64,000 nucleotides of DNA from Blastomussa wellsi (GCA_947652115.1 OX393567.1:22836032-22900031), one strand, 5' to 3'. Positions 1 through 12,366 are shown, numbered from the stretch's first letter. Program-made: numbers and translations. The notes: generated from the letters alone by a model not told the origin.

Positions 1-60
1 TTGGAGATAGCTGCTGTATATGACTAAATCATTAGGCATGAGCGCTGAATCATTCATTTA

Positions 61-440
61 CCTATTGTGGCCACCATCTTGCATTCCTGGGAGGGGGCTA
101 CTCCTTGTCATTTTTGGTGGGGAGGTGCCGCCCAAATCACCAAATCCAGACCCTATTTCAGACCAATGAATGGCATTTTCCACACCCATTTTCTGACCTG
201 GCCTCAAAAATTCATGCGCGTTTTCAGACCTGACCTTGAAAATATACACCCATTTTACACCCACTGGGTAAAATTTCACTATCTATTTCTCTTTCTCTCT
301 CATCAGTGTTACTAATCCCAGTTACTGAGAAGAAAACTATGTTTATAAGCTGTTGTAAATGTTCCCCCAAAAACCATACCCAATTTCAGACCATAAAAGC
401 GTGTCACATAAGAAGTCAGTAAAAATGACCTAGCCCTCCA
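61..440. repeat. Probable dispersed repeat, internally repetitive
   Basis: The stretch contains near-repeated phrases such as 'cacccattttctgacctgg', 'gcgttttcagacctgacc' and 'cccaatttcagacc'. Open frames occur on both strands over the same bases, which is typical of repeat sequence rather than a gene. No coding family is recognised. The assignment as an interspersed repeat is inference. Confidence 0.35.
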
Positions 441-576
441 TGAGTTCTCGTAGCTCAGTGGATAGAGCGCCCGCCCACTGTTCGGGAGGTCATGGGTTCG
501 ATTCCTGTCAGGGACTCAGAATTTTACTTTGTCCCACGCTCATGTCATGTTGATAAATTAATCTTTCACATTAAAT
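399..576 (+). mobile_element. tRNA-derived SINE, family B, copy 1
   Basis: A tRNA-like head at about 442-518 has an A-box-like 'tagctcagtggatagagc' and a B-box 'ggttcgattcc', and its two ends can pair as an acceptor stem. It is followed by a non-tRNA body ending 'aatctttcacattaaa'. A second copy of the same 178 bp lies at 662-839. Because the copied unit extends well beyond the tRNA-like part, I call a SINE and not a tRNA gene. Confidence 0.75.
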
Positions 577-661
577 TTGCCAAGCTGAAAATTTTCCATC
601 ACCCTCATTTCCATAACTCATGATGATAGCGACATTGCTAATCCTATGCAGTATGCGGGAT

Positions 662-839
662 GCGTGTCACATAAGAATTCAGTAAAAAATGACCTAGCTC
701 TCCATGAGTTCTCGTAGCTCAGTGGATAGAGCGCCCGCCCGGTGTTCGGCAGGTCATGGGTTCGATTCCTGTCGGGGACTCAGAATATTTCGTTGTCCCA
801 CGCTCGTGTCATGTTGATAAATTAATCTTTCACATTAAA
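662..839 (+). mobile_element. tRNA-derived SINE, family B, copy 2
   Basis: This is a direct repeat of 399-576 with scattered substitutions, in the same orientation and starting at the same point ('gcgtgtcacataagaa'). A and B box sequences are intact. The two copies are separated by only 85 bp, so they could be a local duplication instead of two insertions. Confidence 0.75.
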
Positions 840-850
840 CAAATAAATGT

Positions 851-1025
851 TGTAAATAAACATAACAAGGTTAGGAATCCCAACTGGCAGGAGGCAAACC
901 AGTTGGCTATTTACAAATGTAGCCGAGGAGTTGAACTCGGGAGTATGGAGAACAACACCAGCTAGTGGTCAGAATGGGACTTGAACACGTAAAGTCCAAT
1001 GCTCTAACCACTTGGCCACGCTGCC
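851..1025 (-). mobile_element. tRNA-derived SINE, family C, uninterrupted copy
   Basis: Read on the minus strand it begins 'ggcagcgtggccaagtggtt', a Leu/Ser-like tRNA A-box region, followed by the B-box-like 'gttcaagtccc' and a body ending in 'ccttgttatgtttatttaca'. A related copy split by an insertion occurs at 30,810-31,344. This copy serves as the reference for how that one was interrupted. Confidence 0.7.
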
Positions 1026-3052
1026 TTGGCTGCAACTGGGCAGGTCTTCAAGCCAGTTGTGGGGGTGGTGTTGGCAAATAACGTCGACATGAAAACCATA
1101 TAGAAAATAAATACTGCCTGGGAATGTTATAGGTGTGTTTGGTGTAAAGAATCTAATTTTTAATTAAAATCATCTGTCAAAAAGTATCTTTAATCATAAT
1201 GCTTACCTGACAGAGAGAGAGAAATCTCCTGACAGATGACAAAGTAAAAACAAATAAAGAAGTAAATTAATAACATTGCCAATGAATAATAAGAGTGATA
1301 TGTATATTCACAGGTACATGAAGAAATTACAAATTGCATTAGAAAAGGAAAACTGTGATCTGGTGGAAAGGCAGGCTGATACACTGTAATGAGAAATTGA
1401 AAAATATCTATAACTTTCAGAAAAATAAACATGTCAATAAATACACAGCCAGTGGCATATCAGTTACAGATTTGTGGGTGAGGGGGGAGGGGGTGAGGGG
1501 AGACATGCACTGGTCTAACAGGGCTCCAGGCATCCTTCTTTTTTTCTAGATTGTCCAATGTCATGACTATGGCAGAAATATTATTCTTGGCAACCTCCTG
1601 TTTTTAAAGCTCCTGAATCATCCCCTGCAGATCCAAAGCTGTAATGGAGGAGGTGGTGTCATTCTCTTTAGGAGTTACTACAGTCTTCCTTATAAACCTA
1701 GCCTGCGAGCAGGCTCCGGCTAGATGTCCTACATGAGATTCTAGTGCAAGTTCTGATTGGTCAGATCCAGGAGGTTGACTTGTTTGATTGACGTCTCCAT
1801 TTTGCCTACCCGATTTCATCAAAATTTGCATATCGCTGAAAATCGTTAAAATGTAAACATGGTATCTTCCTGCTTCTGGCTGTTAATTAGCGGTTTACAG
1901 AAGGACATTTATCAGCCTTTCGCTGAGGAATTTCGTAGACGTCTCGCTTTGAATTTCCGTAGGAACTCTCGTACTGATTTCGCTTTGCTGAATGTATAAT
2001 TCCAACCGGCAAACCGAACAAAGCAACTCTGATATTTATCGATTTGTGGTCTTGTCTGGAGATGCACTGCATCTAGCAAATTATCAACTGTCAGCCGGCT
2101 CATGCAGTGACTTGTAAAGATGGAAACTGAATGCAAAAGACAAATAGCTTGTACACATGGCATACAACTCAGGATGGAAAAATCTCTTCTAGCGAGGCTC
2201 GAAATCCCGCTTGAGCCAACATAATGCTTTGACCGAGACAACAAGTAGTTCCTTATTTTTGGAAACGTTGAAGATCGATCGGTGGCGAGGTTATTCTGAG
2301 AATTACAGGTTAACGGCTTTTTACAAAATCGGGAATGGAGGTAAATTTGCAAAGAGCTGGAGTAAACCCGGAGTGAAGTTTATATTTTCGTGTGAACTAT
2401 TTACATTCCAATGCAGAGATTCCAATGCATCCATGAGTAGTTAATGACATCTGCTGAAAGATAATTTACAGTTTAAATTATAAGGGGTCAGAATGGTGGC
2501 TTGAACCCTTTGTCAACAGGCTCCACCGTCCCCTACCCACCCTGACCCACCACCGGAGCCTGTTCACAGGCTATTACAAACCTGGTGGAGTGAGCATTGA
2601 AGGCCTGTGAAGGCCTTAGCTAGCAAGAGGCAAGACAAGGCAGTTGCCTTATCTAGAAATTACCCCAAAATGAAAAACAGAATACAGTCAGATGGGAAGA
2701 TTAGATATTCCCCGAAAAATTGATTTTTCTGAAGAAATACCTCACAATAAGCTTGCAGATTTCAAAATTTTCTGAGGGCAAGCTCATCCCACAGGCACTT
2801 TTCTGAAAGCACCCCAGCTGAAGGTGAGGTTGTTTTGGGGGTGTCCGGTGTGGGGAGTGGGGAGGGGGGAGAGGGGTGGTGCCATAGACCCCCTTGTGGC
2901 TAGCACCGTTGGTGTTCACAACTTTTGTCTCATCAATGTCAAAAGTTTGGAGGATCCTCCCTAGATATGCCACTGATATCAGGAAAGGTATAATTTTCCT
3001 ATTCAAACTGTGTGCTAAACTATATCTTGTTCCAATCCAAAATAAGAAGCGA
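1026..3052. other. Non-coding stretch, probably distal GRB2 intron
   Basis: No exon could be supported. The remaining GRB2 exons (rest of SH2 and C-terminal SH3) were looked for on the minus strand and not found, so this is probably intron with the rest of the gene off the left edge. Short repeat ends of the type 'ggagcctgctc.caggcta' occur near 1,700-1,725 (minus) and, diverged, near 2,550-2,575; a related end is at 19,968-19,993. A G-rich run lies near 2,840-2,875. Confidence 0.5.
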
Positions 3053-3068
3053 TCTTATCTTAATGTTA

Positions 3069-3262
3069 TAATTTGGTTTTATCAACTTGGTTGATAATGC
3101 CAATTGGCCACCGTAAAGAAATTCAAGAGCTGACGTTTCGAGCGTTAGCCCTTCGTCGGAGCGACGAAGGGCTAACACTCGAAACGTCAGCTCTTGAATC
3201 TCTTTACGGTGGCCAATTGACATTATCAACCCAGTTGATAAAACCAAATTATATTGTTATAC

Positions 3263-3306
<44 letters not shown>
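3069..3306. mobile_element. Foldback element with 16-bp target duplication in a GRB2 intron
   Basis: A long palindrome spans 3,068-3,252, with arms of about 87 bp around the centre 'cgtcggagcgacg'. The insertion is bracketed by a perfect 16-bp direct repeat 'tcttatcttaatgtta' at 3,053-3,068 and 3,307-3,322. The right copy sits next to the GT of the GRB2 exon 3 donor (3,322-3,323). The arm sequence, which reads as L-T-L-E-T-S-A-L-E on either strand, resembles ends I associate with Penelope-like elements in cnidarians; that family link is inference. Confidence 0.75.
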
Positions 3307-3307
<1 letters not shown>

Positions 3308-3323
3308 CTTATCTTAATGTTAC

Positions 3324-4790
3324 CTGGTGAACTTTCACTCTCCCGGATGAGGAAGGCACCTTCAAACTGCACCTGTAAAAGGGCTTCTTCTGCTTGCTTT
3401 CTTGTTATTTTACCATGAAACCAGCTAAATAAATAAAATAACATCAGGGTAACTACTTTGATTATAAATATAACTGCAATCAAATAAATGTGTAAATAAA
3501 AATAATATAATTCTGATGCAGGCATCAAATATGCTCAAGTCTGCATGCATCATAATTTTTTATTGAGATTTTGTTGGAAAATTAACAAATATTTGACGTC
3601 AGTTTTTAAGGGTCTGCCCTGTTATCGATCATGAATTTTGTCATCACATTGTCAAAGTACCCTAAGTGAGGATCCACGAGGAGATTCACACACGCTTTTT
3701 GGAATTTATTATTTGGAAAGGGAAGTTAGAATAAATATGTTTCTTGCGTTGAATAATTAATTATTAAAAGCATAATATACGCATTGTATCTGATCTTTGG
3801 TTCTTGCTGTGAATCTTTTAATCGCCGCCCTTTTCTGCAGTTGGGGTGCATTAGTCAATTTTTAAAATAAATAACAATTATTCCATGAGCCCGCGTTGGA
3901 TATGAAGTGATAAAATAACCAACGAGCGCGTAGCGCGAGTTGGTTATAATCACTTCATATCCAACAAGGGCGAGTGGAATAATTGTTTTTAGTAAATTCT
4001 CAAACCGGGTTTTGCCGCCGATTTTTATTTCCACAATTTAACAAAGCGTACGGAAAGAGCATACAACTTCCTATTTTCCATATGACGTAAAACTACGACT
4101 ATTGGCTCATAGTCGGAGTTTTTTAGCCAATCAAAAAGCTAGAAATGCAATAGTCGGAGCTGAGAATATACTAATACGTCTTATTCATGCGGATAGTCAA
4201 AATATTAATCATGCAGACGGCATCGCTATAACTGGTGGTGACAAAGCATCATGTCTGGAACTCGTAAACTTCTCAATTTAATCGAACGGATATCAAATTA
4301 AATCAATGGAATGAAATAAACAAACTTTCTAAAACAGTGAGTCACTGCATTATTTATGAAAAATACGACCGCTCATGCAGTGATCTAAACATCACAAGAT
4401 GAGACTCCTTCATAAACAACTCGGTTGTTTATAATTATATGCTTGACGAATTCAGCTAAAATGAAACGAAAACGGTGAAATGAAACAAACATGTTTGAAG
4501 TTCAAGATTGTCAACCCTTACTTGTGAGGCTTCATAGAAATATAGGTATTCGGTATCCATCCTTCACGATCACCTTGCTCAGCTTTGTACCAATTTTTGT
4601 CTTCATCTTTGTCCAAAACCTGAAAATGAATGCGTTTAGTTTTAAAACCTAAAGCCTCAAAGAAGTGGAAAGTGAGATCTTGTAGCAGCTTGCAAATTAT
4701 TCTTCAGCTTACATTCAAAATGCTGCCCTTTTCGAAGGAAAGTTCGTCATCTTGAGAGGCAACAAACATAAACTTAGCTACGGCCTCCAT
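3324..4790 (-). CDS. GRB2: GRB2 SH3-SH2-SH3 adaptor, 5' part (three exons)
   Basis: GRB2 is the cytoplasmic adaptor that links phosphotyrosine sites on receptor kinases to SOS and Ras. Coding exons run on the minus strand: 4,790-4,713, 4,619-4,522 and 3,424-3,324. The start is ATG at 4,788-4,790 (M-E-A-V-A-K-F), matching the family N-terminus. Exons 1 and 2 give a complete N-terminal SH3, with D-D-E-L-S-F near residue 14 and the N-W-Y-K-A-E and G-W-I-P-N-T-Y core near residues 35-52. Exon 3 starts the SH2 domain (W-F-H-G-K-I) and includes the phosphotyrosine-binding F-L-I-R-E-S-E-S segment. Donors and acceptors are GT/AG and the frame is continuous for 92 codons. Family members are about 217 residues, so the rest of SH2 and the second SH3 lie off the left edge. 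Y-D-F of the ALYDF-like motif is F-M-F here. Confidence 0.9.
3873..4173. mobile_element. MITE family M1, copy 1
   Basis: A hairpin head with ends 'acaattattcca' and 'tggaataattgt' (3,873-3,989) is followed by a tail containing 'tagtcggagttttttagcc'. The same head and tail in the same order recur at 19,612-19,904. No reading frame of note. It lies in GRB2 intron 2. The copies end close to 'gagaatatacta'. Confidence 0.75.
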
Positions 4791-5304
4791 CGGCAAATCG
4801 TCCTTTGTTTCTCAGGAAAATACTGCCACAGAAATTGTCAACCCACCATGCTAATTTTGCTGTATACTTTGCAGGAAGTGAACTTTGTGGGATTGTGTCG
4901 GACTTATGACAATTGACTCGTTCCCAGGTTTCGAAGGGAGTAAATGAGAAAAGACGATTTCCTTATATAGAAATAATCGGAAAAGGCGACCACGCGAACG
5001 TTTTAATCGGGTTTCTAAAGGAAGGCAGAAAAGATCGGAGTCCAAACATCTAAATATAGAAAACAGAGCTTCCGTGTCTTTGTGTCCTGACAGTCCTTTC
5101 CTTGTACTACAAAACAAAGGTGTCTTTAGTAAATTCCATTGGGGCTACCCTATTCCATTCATGGAGACTGGAGTGCCCAGTTCGCACGTAAATATTGCAT
5201 TTCCCAAACAAGAAATCATTCACCAGGCAAAACAAAACTCGAAACTTCAAAAAACTAATTGTAGGTGAGGTTTCATTCTGTGATTGCGGGCACTATTTTT
5301 CGTA
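4791..5304. other. GRB2 upstream region
   Basis: No further exon or other gene is supported. It should include the GRB2 5' UTR and probably its promoter, but no TATA box or clear start site could be assigned. Confidence 0.35.
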
Positions 5305-5699
5305 TTAAAGAGACACTGTCACGAGTATAACGTCAAAAATTGAACAGCCCAAAAAAACCTACAAAAGGTGGCCAAGTTTTGATAAAATTACTGTGTCAGT
5401 GCACTGAAGCTAAATATGTAGTGATGTCATTGCGACACTATCAGGAGCTTTAGATCTCAACTTGAAAAAGTCAGGCTGACTTTTTCAAGTTCTGTTCTGG
5501 CTGTTCTTGTGATTTGGAAAAATTGGCCGCTGAAAACTATTTACGGTAATCCGCTTCCTTAAGCAATTTGCTTGACATCCATTTCTTTATGTTCTAGGAG
5601 CAATTCCTGTATGGGTGAAAGAACTTAGTAATAATTCTGTGGCCATTTTAGACATTTTACCAGAAAGGCTGAAAAATGTCCGTGAAAGTGTCCCTTTAA
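5305..5699. mobile_element. Non-autonomous DNA transposon with TTAA ends
   Basis: Terminal inverted repeats are 'ttaaagagacactgtcacg' at the left and 'cgtgaaagtgtccctttaa' at the right, matching at 17 of 19 positions when one is reverse-complemented. Both ends fall on TTAA, the target preferred by piggyBac and Kolobok superfamilies. About 395 bp long with no transposase frame, so it would depend on a transposase elsewhere. Confidence 0.7.
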
Positions 5700-6299
5700 C
5701 TGTTACATCTGGAGAGCCCAGACGGGCGGGAGTTCCTATCAATAAATGGTTAGCAATAGCTCCCATTTTCACAATACAGTGAAGGTAAGGTAGGATGTAG
5801 ACCAGTTGCCATGTATACAAGGAATGATTGCGTGACAGTCATGACTCAGTTACATCACACAACACACTACAACACTGATCATGAACTGGAACGTTGAAAT
5901 TAATTAATTTTTCATTAAGATAAGCGACTTGGTCTTCCATACGAGATCGCAACGGCGATATCACAACGACAACACTGGAACCACGAGGGTCTGCTGCGAT
6001 ACGAAGACGCTCGAAAGTCAAAGATTTTCCGTATCCTGTTGGCTAATTCACGAATACATTGCAGCCTCCATGAAATGTCTTTTGTGTGTTTTCCTGTTTT
6101 TGTTCTTTTACAGCTTTAAACGCTCTTTACCAACATTCATCACTGATCTCCGACGATTTGTTTTCAAGGGAAAAACAAGGAATGACTCGTTGCGTGACTG
6201 CACAGTTAACGGCACGTGTAGTAAATTAAAATTGGACCAATCGCAAAGCGCGATAGAAAGTAATATGAAACTAGCCAATCAGAAATGAATACACAGATC

Positions 6300-6570
6300 C
6301 TTGCAAACCTGCGGGGGGTCGAAACCAGCTTTTGGGAGCCGTTGCTCAGACAGACAAAACCGGCGGTTTTGTCCGTCTGCAACGCAGGCTGCCTCCAACG
6401 CAGAGGTCCTTTGGGCTCGACAAATAATCTTTTCTGTCTGGCATAGGAAGTATTGCATGAAAAGCCCAAAGGACGTCTGCGTCAAGAGGCTTGGCGCGGA
6501 GGAGTACATGTACAGAGGGAGACTGCGGTCGGATGAGGTAATACGTTGGTAAAAAAAAAGTGCTTTCACA
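6300..6570. repeat. Foldback repeat near GDH 3' side
   Basis: Nested inverted repeats are visible: 'cagacagacaaaaccg' with 'cggttttgtccgtctg', and 'cgcagaggtcctttgggct' with 'agcccaaaggacgtctgcg'. The phrase 'gtcctttgggct' also occurs in the foldback at 12,367-12,607, suggesting related elements. Reading frames here are by-products of the repeat. Confidence 0.55.
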
Positions 6571-6634
6571 GAAAAAGGGGAACAATACTTTTTCAGAGTT
6601 TTCAGAATTCACTTGGTATTTTCATTCGCATCTT

Positions 6635-6706
6635 TTTATTCATACAGAATATTTCACAGGATAGCAAATACAAAACCACGTTCTGTTCGTAGGGTACATT
6701 TTTATT
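6635..6706 (-). terminator. Candidate polyadenylation signals for GDH
   Basis: Minus-strand AATAAA hexamers lie at 6,706-6,701 and 6,640-6,635, about 125 and 190 bases past the GDH stop codon. Both are correctly oriented. Choice between them needs transcript data. Confidence 0.45.
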
Positions 6707-6828
6707 TTCAATTTAGAACTACTTGTGATAAGGCATTCTAAAACTTTTATATAGGTTTTTCAACAAGATCCAAAAAACGGAATTAAAAAATTGATAAAAG
6801 CCTCCGTCCATACAGTTCTGGTGTGTTT

Positions 6829-8184
<1,356 letters not shown>

Positions 8185-8206
8185 CTACAAAATAAAATAA
8201 AAATGA
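8185..8206 (-). other. Probable 3' splice site of a GDH 5' UTR intron
   Basis: Read on the minus strand, a T-rich tract runs into TTTTGTAG at 8,192-8,185, six bases before the GDH initiation codon. This is a good acceptor and would mean a non-coding first exon upstream. No donor was assigned. Confidence 0.5.
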
Positions 8207-8336
8207 AATAAATCAAGAGCTGTGGGGGAAATTCAAGATCAGTGCGCATTTACGCACTCCCTAAATAATATAAAATTTAACCTGGAAAACTCAGTAACTC
8301 TCCGCGCATGTCCACTCCTCATATGTAATGAAAATC

Positions 8337-8583
8337 TCGTCCCCAGAGCCCACTTTTCTTTTTGTCAGCACCAAGAACACGGACTCTCGCCATGACCGAT
8401 TTTTGAAGCATGCGCACAGTGCATTGTTTTGATTCTTGGCCAATCATATTAAGCGAAAAAGTTCTGAGTTTGCGCAGAACGGCCGGAAGTCCGTGAAATG
8501 CGGACTTCCGGGATCGGTCCTGGCTAGAGTCCGTGTTCTTGGTGCTGACAGCTGACCAAAAGAAAAGCGGGCTCTGGGGACCA
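8337..8583. repeat. Foldback element upstream of GDH
   Basis: Arms of about 65-73 bp at 8,337-8,401 and 8,511-8,583 are inverted copies: 'tcagcaccaagaacacgga' on the left against 'tccgtgttcttggtgctga' on the right, and 'ccccagagccc' against 'gggctctgggg'. A shorter hairpin around 'ggaagtccg...cggacttcc' sits in the loop. It lies within 160-405 bp of the GDH start, in likely 5' UTR intron or promoter sequence. Confidence 0.65.
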
Positions 8584-10204
8584 GATTGATGCAAGGAAGG
8601 TTCCTGGAGAGACTTGTGCCTCACAAAGGTTTGGATGTATAAATTAACATAATTTGATTTGAATCGTCCTCGTGACAGGAAAGTGATAGGTCAAATATTT
8701 CACTTTCGGGAGGCCAGAAATAAAATTTTCTGAATGCAAAAGCGTCTGGTATTTAATGTTTGTTATGCAAAAAATTAGGATGTTCAAGATAGGTTTTCTG
8801 TATGCCGTACGCTTTGTCAAAAGGAATGCCAAATACAACTAAAAGTTACGAATCTGCACACAATTACACAATCAGTAAATGTTTCCTTGTTTTTTATCAT
8901 AATTTTTTTTCTCAGATGATCTGATTTTGAAACCCAGCTTGTTCCCACTGACCAGGACACCGTTGCCTTCATATCACTCCTCACGATGTGAAGGGCAAAC
9001 GCCCTGGCATGGGAAAGAGTTGGTTTGATAGTTTGACGCGAGAAATCAAAATAAATTGTTGAAACAGATTAAAATGAATTAGTGTAATCGTGCTGCATTT
9101 TCTATATTGACTTAAAGTGCATATGAAGCGAATGTTTTCTTTGCCGTTTTGAGTTCCCCTTTATGTATAGAAAACCACTGTAAGTAGAAAAATTACACAG
9201 GACCAAGATATGAGCGATTTTGAGGGGTATAAAATGCGGCTTTTCTGCCGGAACAAAGAGTGTCCGGAGTCTGGGTCGATTTTCTATTTTGAAATCCTTA
9301 ATGTGACGTCACTTTGGTTGCAAAGGGCCGTATTGGGTAAGCGCTGAGTAGGATCCTCTCACGCGAAAACGTTCCGAATAACTAGCCGTCTCGAAACGAA
9401 TAGCCGTTTGTTAACCGTTCTAACACAATGGGATAACGTTCTAACTCCTGAACGCGGAGTTTACTCACTGTCCGCCCCATCGCTAGAGGAGATGCAACCA
9501 AATTGACGTCACAATCTGAGATCACATGGTATTTTGACCGCGCTCAGAAATCCGGGAGAAATCCGTGTTCTGTGTCCGCTAGGTGGTCACTATATTAGAG
9601 TTTGTTCGATTTAAAACATTTGAACTACATATCGTTGCTGGAGCCAGATTTGATCAGACTTCCATCTGCACATTATTGCTTTCCGTGCAGACGAAAGACT
9701 AACATGCGATCAGGCGTTGGCAGGTTTATAACGAACGACCATTGTAAACAACGCCAACGGCGGAAAACAAATTTTGTTTAGGGTCAGGTTCGAGGAAGCA
9801 TTCACGAACTAGAAATAGCACCCAATATATTAATTATTCCTCTGAAAGGCCCCTTCGCGATCTCATGCAGAACTTTGTGTAATGTTATCAGAAATAGCCT
9901 TTGAAACAGGAAAAAATAGAAATACACCCAAATGTTTAATCAACTCCTTTATCATGACAAAAAGTGTTCCTTACTTTCTGGGAAAGGGAAGTGATTTAAC
10001 GCAGGCTACAAAAACAACGGGAAGAAATGCTGAAGCACTAAATTTGCGGTTTGTAAAAGGTTTCAACAGTAACCTTGACTAAACGGTTTCACGCCAAGTG
10101 GTCACGTCGGTTTAAAATTACGTCATGGTAAATTACTTAACCCTGGCGTCCTCGAAAAACGCTAGACAAGGGGTTTAGACAAGGTGGATTTTCTTGTATA
10201 AACC
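8584..10204. other. Intergenic, nothing recognised
   Basis: No exon, RNA gene or clear repeat pair could be supported. It probably includes the GDH promoter. Short open frames, for example at 9,882-10,082, have no recognisable domain. Confidence 0.4.
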
Positions 10205-10430
10205 AAAGTAATTACTTTGGCCAATCACAAAGGACGCGGACAATCCAGTGAACCAATCAAAACTCGAAGTAATTACACGTAGCCGACACAAAGCGCGGAA
10301 AAACGTGCTAGAGCGAGTCACCATTGGTTTTGGTTTTACTCCTGATTGGTTGAAAGAGTGGCGCGGGTTTTAAACCAATCACTAAACAAAATGATGAAAG
10401 ACCAAAGAAAACTCAGAATTCGACGCTGAA
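10205..10430 (+). repeat. Dispersed CCAAT-rich repeat, copy A
   Basis: Shares a long ordered alignment with the reverse complement of 31,740-31,930 and a shorter one with 60,138-60,300. Common blocks include 'cgacacaaagcgcgg', 'gattggttgaaa', 'gtggcgcg' and 'aaaccaatcac'. Several ATTGG/CCAAT pentamers are retained in each copy. No reading frame is conserved. Confidence 0.65.
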
Positions 10431-10948
10431 GAGTGAAGACCGCCTCAGTCAAGGGGTGTACCATCAGAAATTGCAATGCAGGATATTTTTTTCGTAAGGT
10501 GGCTGAACACAGTTTCTCTGGGTGGTCATTACCCAACATGACGTGGCTAATTTATTCATAAAAGCAAACGCGGTGATCAAGGCGACAGCAAATGTGTCTC
10601 ATTTTAGTCTCACCAGCTCGTAAAATGTGGTTTCATTGCCAATAAGGACAAATTACGGCCGGCATACGCGCAGTGTTTTCAAAAATTGTGAACAGTCATT
10701 AGAAATCGAGGATTTATTCTATGCTTTTAGACAATATTACGACTCAAACACCTAAAGCATAAAAATCCGACAGAGGAAATCAGCAATACGCTTAGAATTA
10801 CGTGGAACATAATTTTTGTAAATAAATAAAAAGCTGTCAGTCAGAAGTCTTGGAAGACGAACTGAATGCATAAAAGCAGTCAATATGGGGCATTTGCTGA
10901 AAGATGCAACTATCACTATATTTTAGTTGACTGCGCGGGTTTAGGCCT

Positions 10949-11221
10949 GAAGGGCCGAAATTGTTGGGCCGCCACCTTAACAGACCTTTTTCGCTTGGGC
11001 GGTTTGTTGCCCCATTGCAGACCATGTGATGGCACTCTTGAGAATTCTTGCGTTCAAATTTTCAAATATTTGCGTGTACATGAATAGATAATTTTTGGAT
11101 GGACAAAAGAACAATTCTCTAGAGAATCTCACATGGTCTGTATTGGGAAAACAAACACGCCCAAGCGAAAAAGGATTATTTAACGCCCCAAGGGCCGAAA
11201 CTTTTTGGGCCTCCACCTTAG
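10949..11221. repeat. Foldback element flanked by 30-bp direct repeats
   Basis: Inverted arms: 'ttttcgcttgggcg' and 'gcagaccatgtga' on the left pair with 'tcacatggtctg' and 'cgcccaagcgaaaa' on the right. Outside the arms are imperfect direct repeats 'aagggccgaaattgttgggc' at about 10,949 and 'aagggccgaaactttttggg' at about 11,189, both continuing into 'ccacctta'. The arrangement suggests either a tandem terminal unit or an unusually long target duplication. Confidence 0.55.
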
Positions 11222-12366
11222 AAAGAAGTCTGGATCCGCTTATGCTTTAAACCCAATTTCACGCAATTTTTATGGGCTTTACACTGAACGCCTCATTTAA
11301 TTCTTGCGCTGACCTTTTTTCACTGTAAATGAACAATGTTACAAAGGTGTGCCAATTACCCGTTGTATTAAATTTCATAATTCTATGCGTGCCTTCTCAT
11401 GCATTGCGGGTTTATATTTGCATAAGTTTGAGACCTCCATTTGACTGGCTCAAAGTCCATCGGTTACGGACAAATGAATGGACAATTGACGACACTCAAA
11501 CTCGGTTAGCAAAACATTTTCGAGCTATTCCACGTTTTTAATAGAAAATTTAAATGTTTCCGAAATCCCCCTTCAAAAATTCATTTGACATTGATTTCAC
11601 ATACCGGCAACACCGCTTAGGTGCTGCCATCAATATGGTAATATTTTAATATCCCAACTGATCTGTTAACCTTATAAAAAGGGATGATTTTATGCTTCTT
11701 CGTTAATCGTGTGTTGGACTCTCGAACATGACATGTGATATCGCGTGAGAAATTAGAGTTCACGCAAATGAATTTTTCCAAGCAAATGCGTTTTTACCGG
11801 TCGAGGCATTGGAAATTCGGCAAAGTGAGTTAGAAATGTAAAGGCAGAACTGTTGTCGTTTAATTTGACTAGCCGATCAAGTCAAATGACCAGTTGAAAT
11901 TAAAAACAAACCTCTTTAAGTTATATCGTGTCGGCAAATTGTGTTCAGCACATGGCCTTATAAACTTGTTGTGTATACAATGTCCGCTCGTGGTCTTATA
12001 TTTATCAGATTTATGCAGATGATTCCTACGAGAAATTTGTTGAATAATTGTTATGTCTACTGCTACAAAAGACTTGACCTTACCTTAAAGTATCTTTTCC
12101 AGTATTTTCAATTGAACAGGCTTGCACTCAGGTTCGCCGCTTTGTAAACGTACCAGCGTGTAGACTATGCCCCGTTGTTGTTGTTGTCCAGTAATCATAC
12201 ACCAAGCACGTGTACGTCACGTATTGCCAAACGCATTGCGTGACAAGCATACAGCAGACCAAATGAAATTACCGCTGAAAACACCATGCAAATATCAAAA
12301 CAAAGAAACTAATTCCACTCGTATCAAGTTATTTTTCCGCTTAGCTGGACTTTCTAGCCTCCCACG
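11222..12366. other. Intergenic, nothing recognised
   Basis: No supported gene or repeat pair was seen on either strand. Open frames here are short and lack recognisable motifs. Confidence 0.35.

Noticed and set aside
442..518. Functional tRNA gene
   Set aside because: A and B boxes and end pairing are present, but the unit is repeated at 709-781 with 100 further bases of shared non-tRNA sequence, so a SINE explains it better.
1604..1831. 75-residue minus-strand frame (N-Q-T-S-Q-P-P-G-S-D)
   Set aside because: It contains the repeat end 'gagcctgctcgcaggcta' seen elsewhere in the window and has no known domain; most likely transposon-derived sequence.
3020..3294. Overlapping open frames on both strands (R-R-S-D-E-G-L-T-L-E-T-S-A-L)
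   Set aside because: The frames are mirror images produced by a palindrome; it is repeat sequence, not protein-coding.
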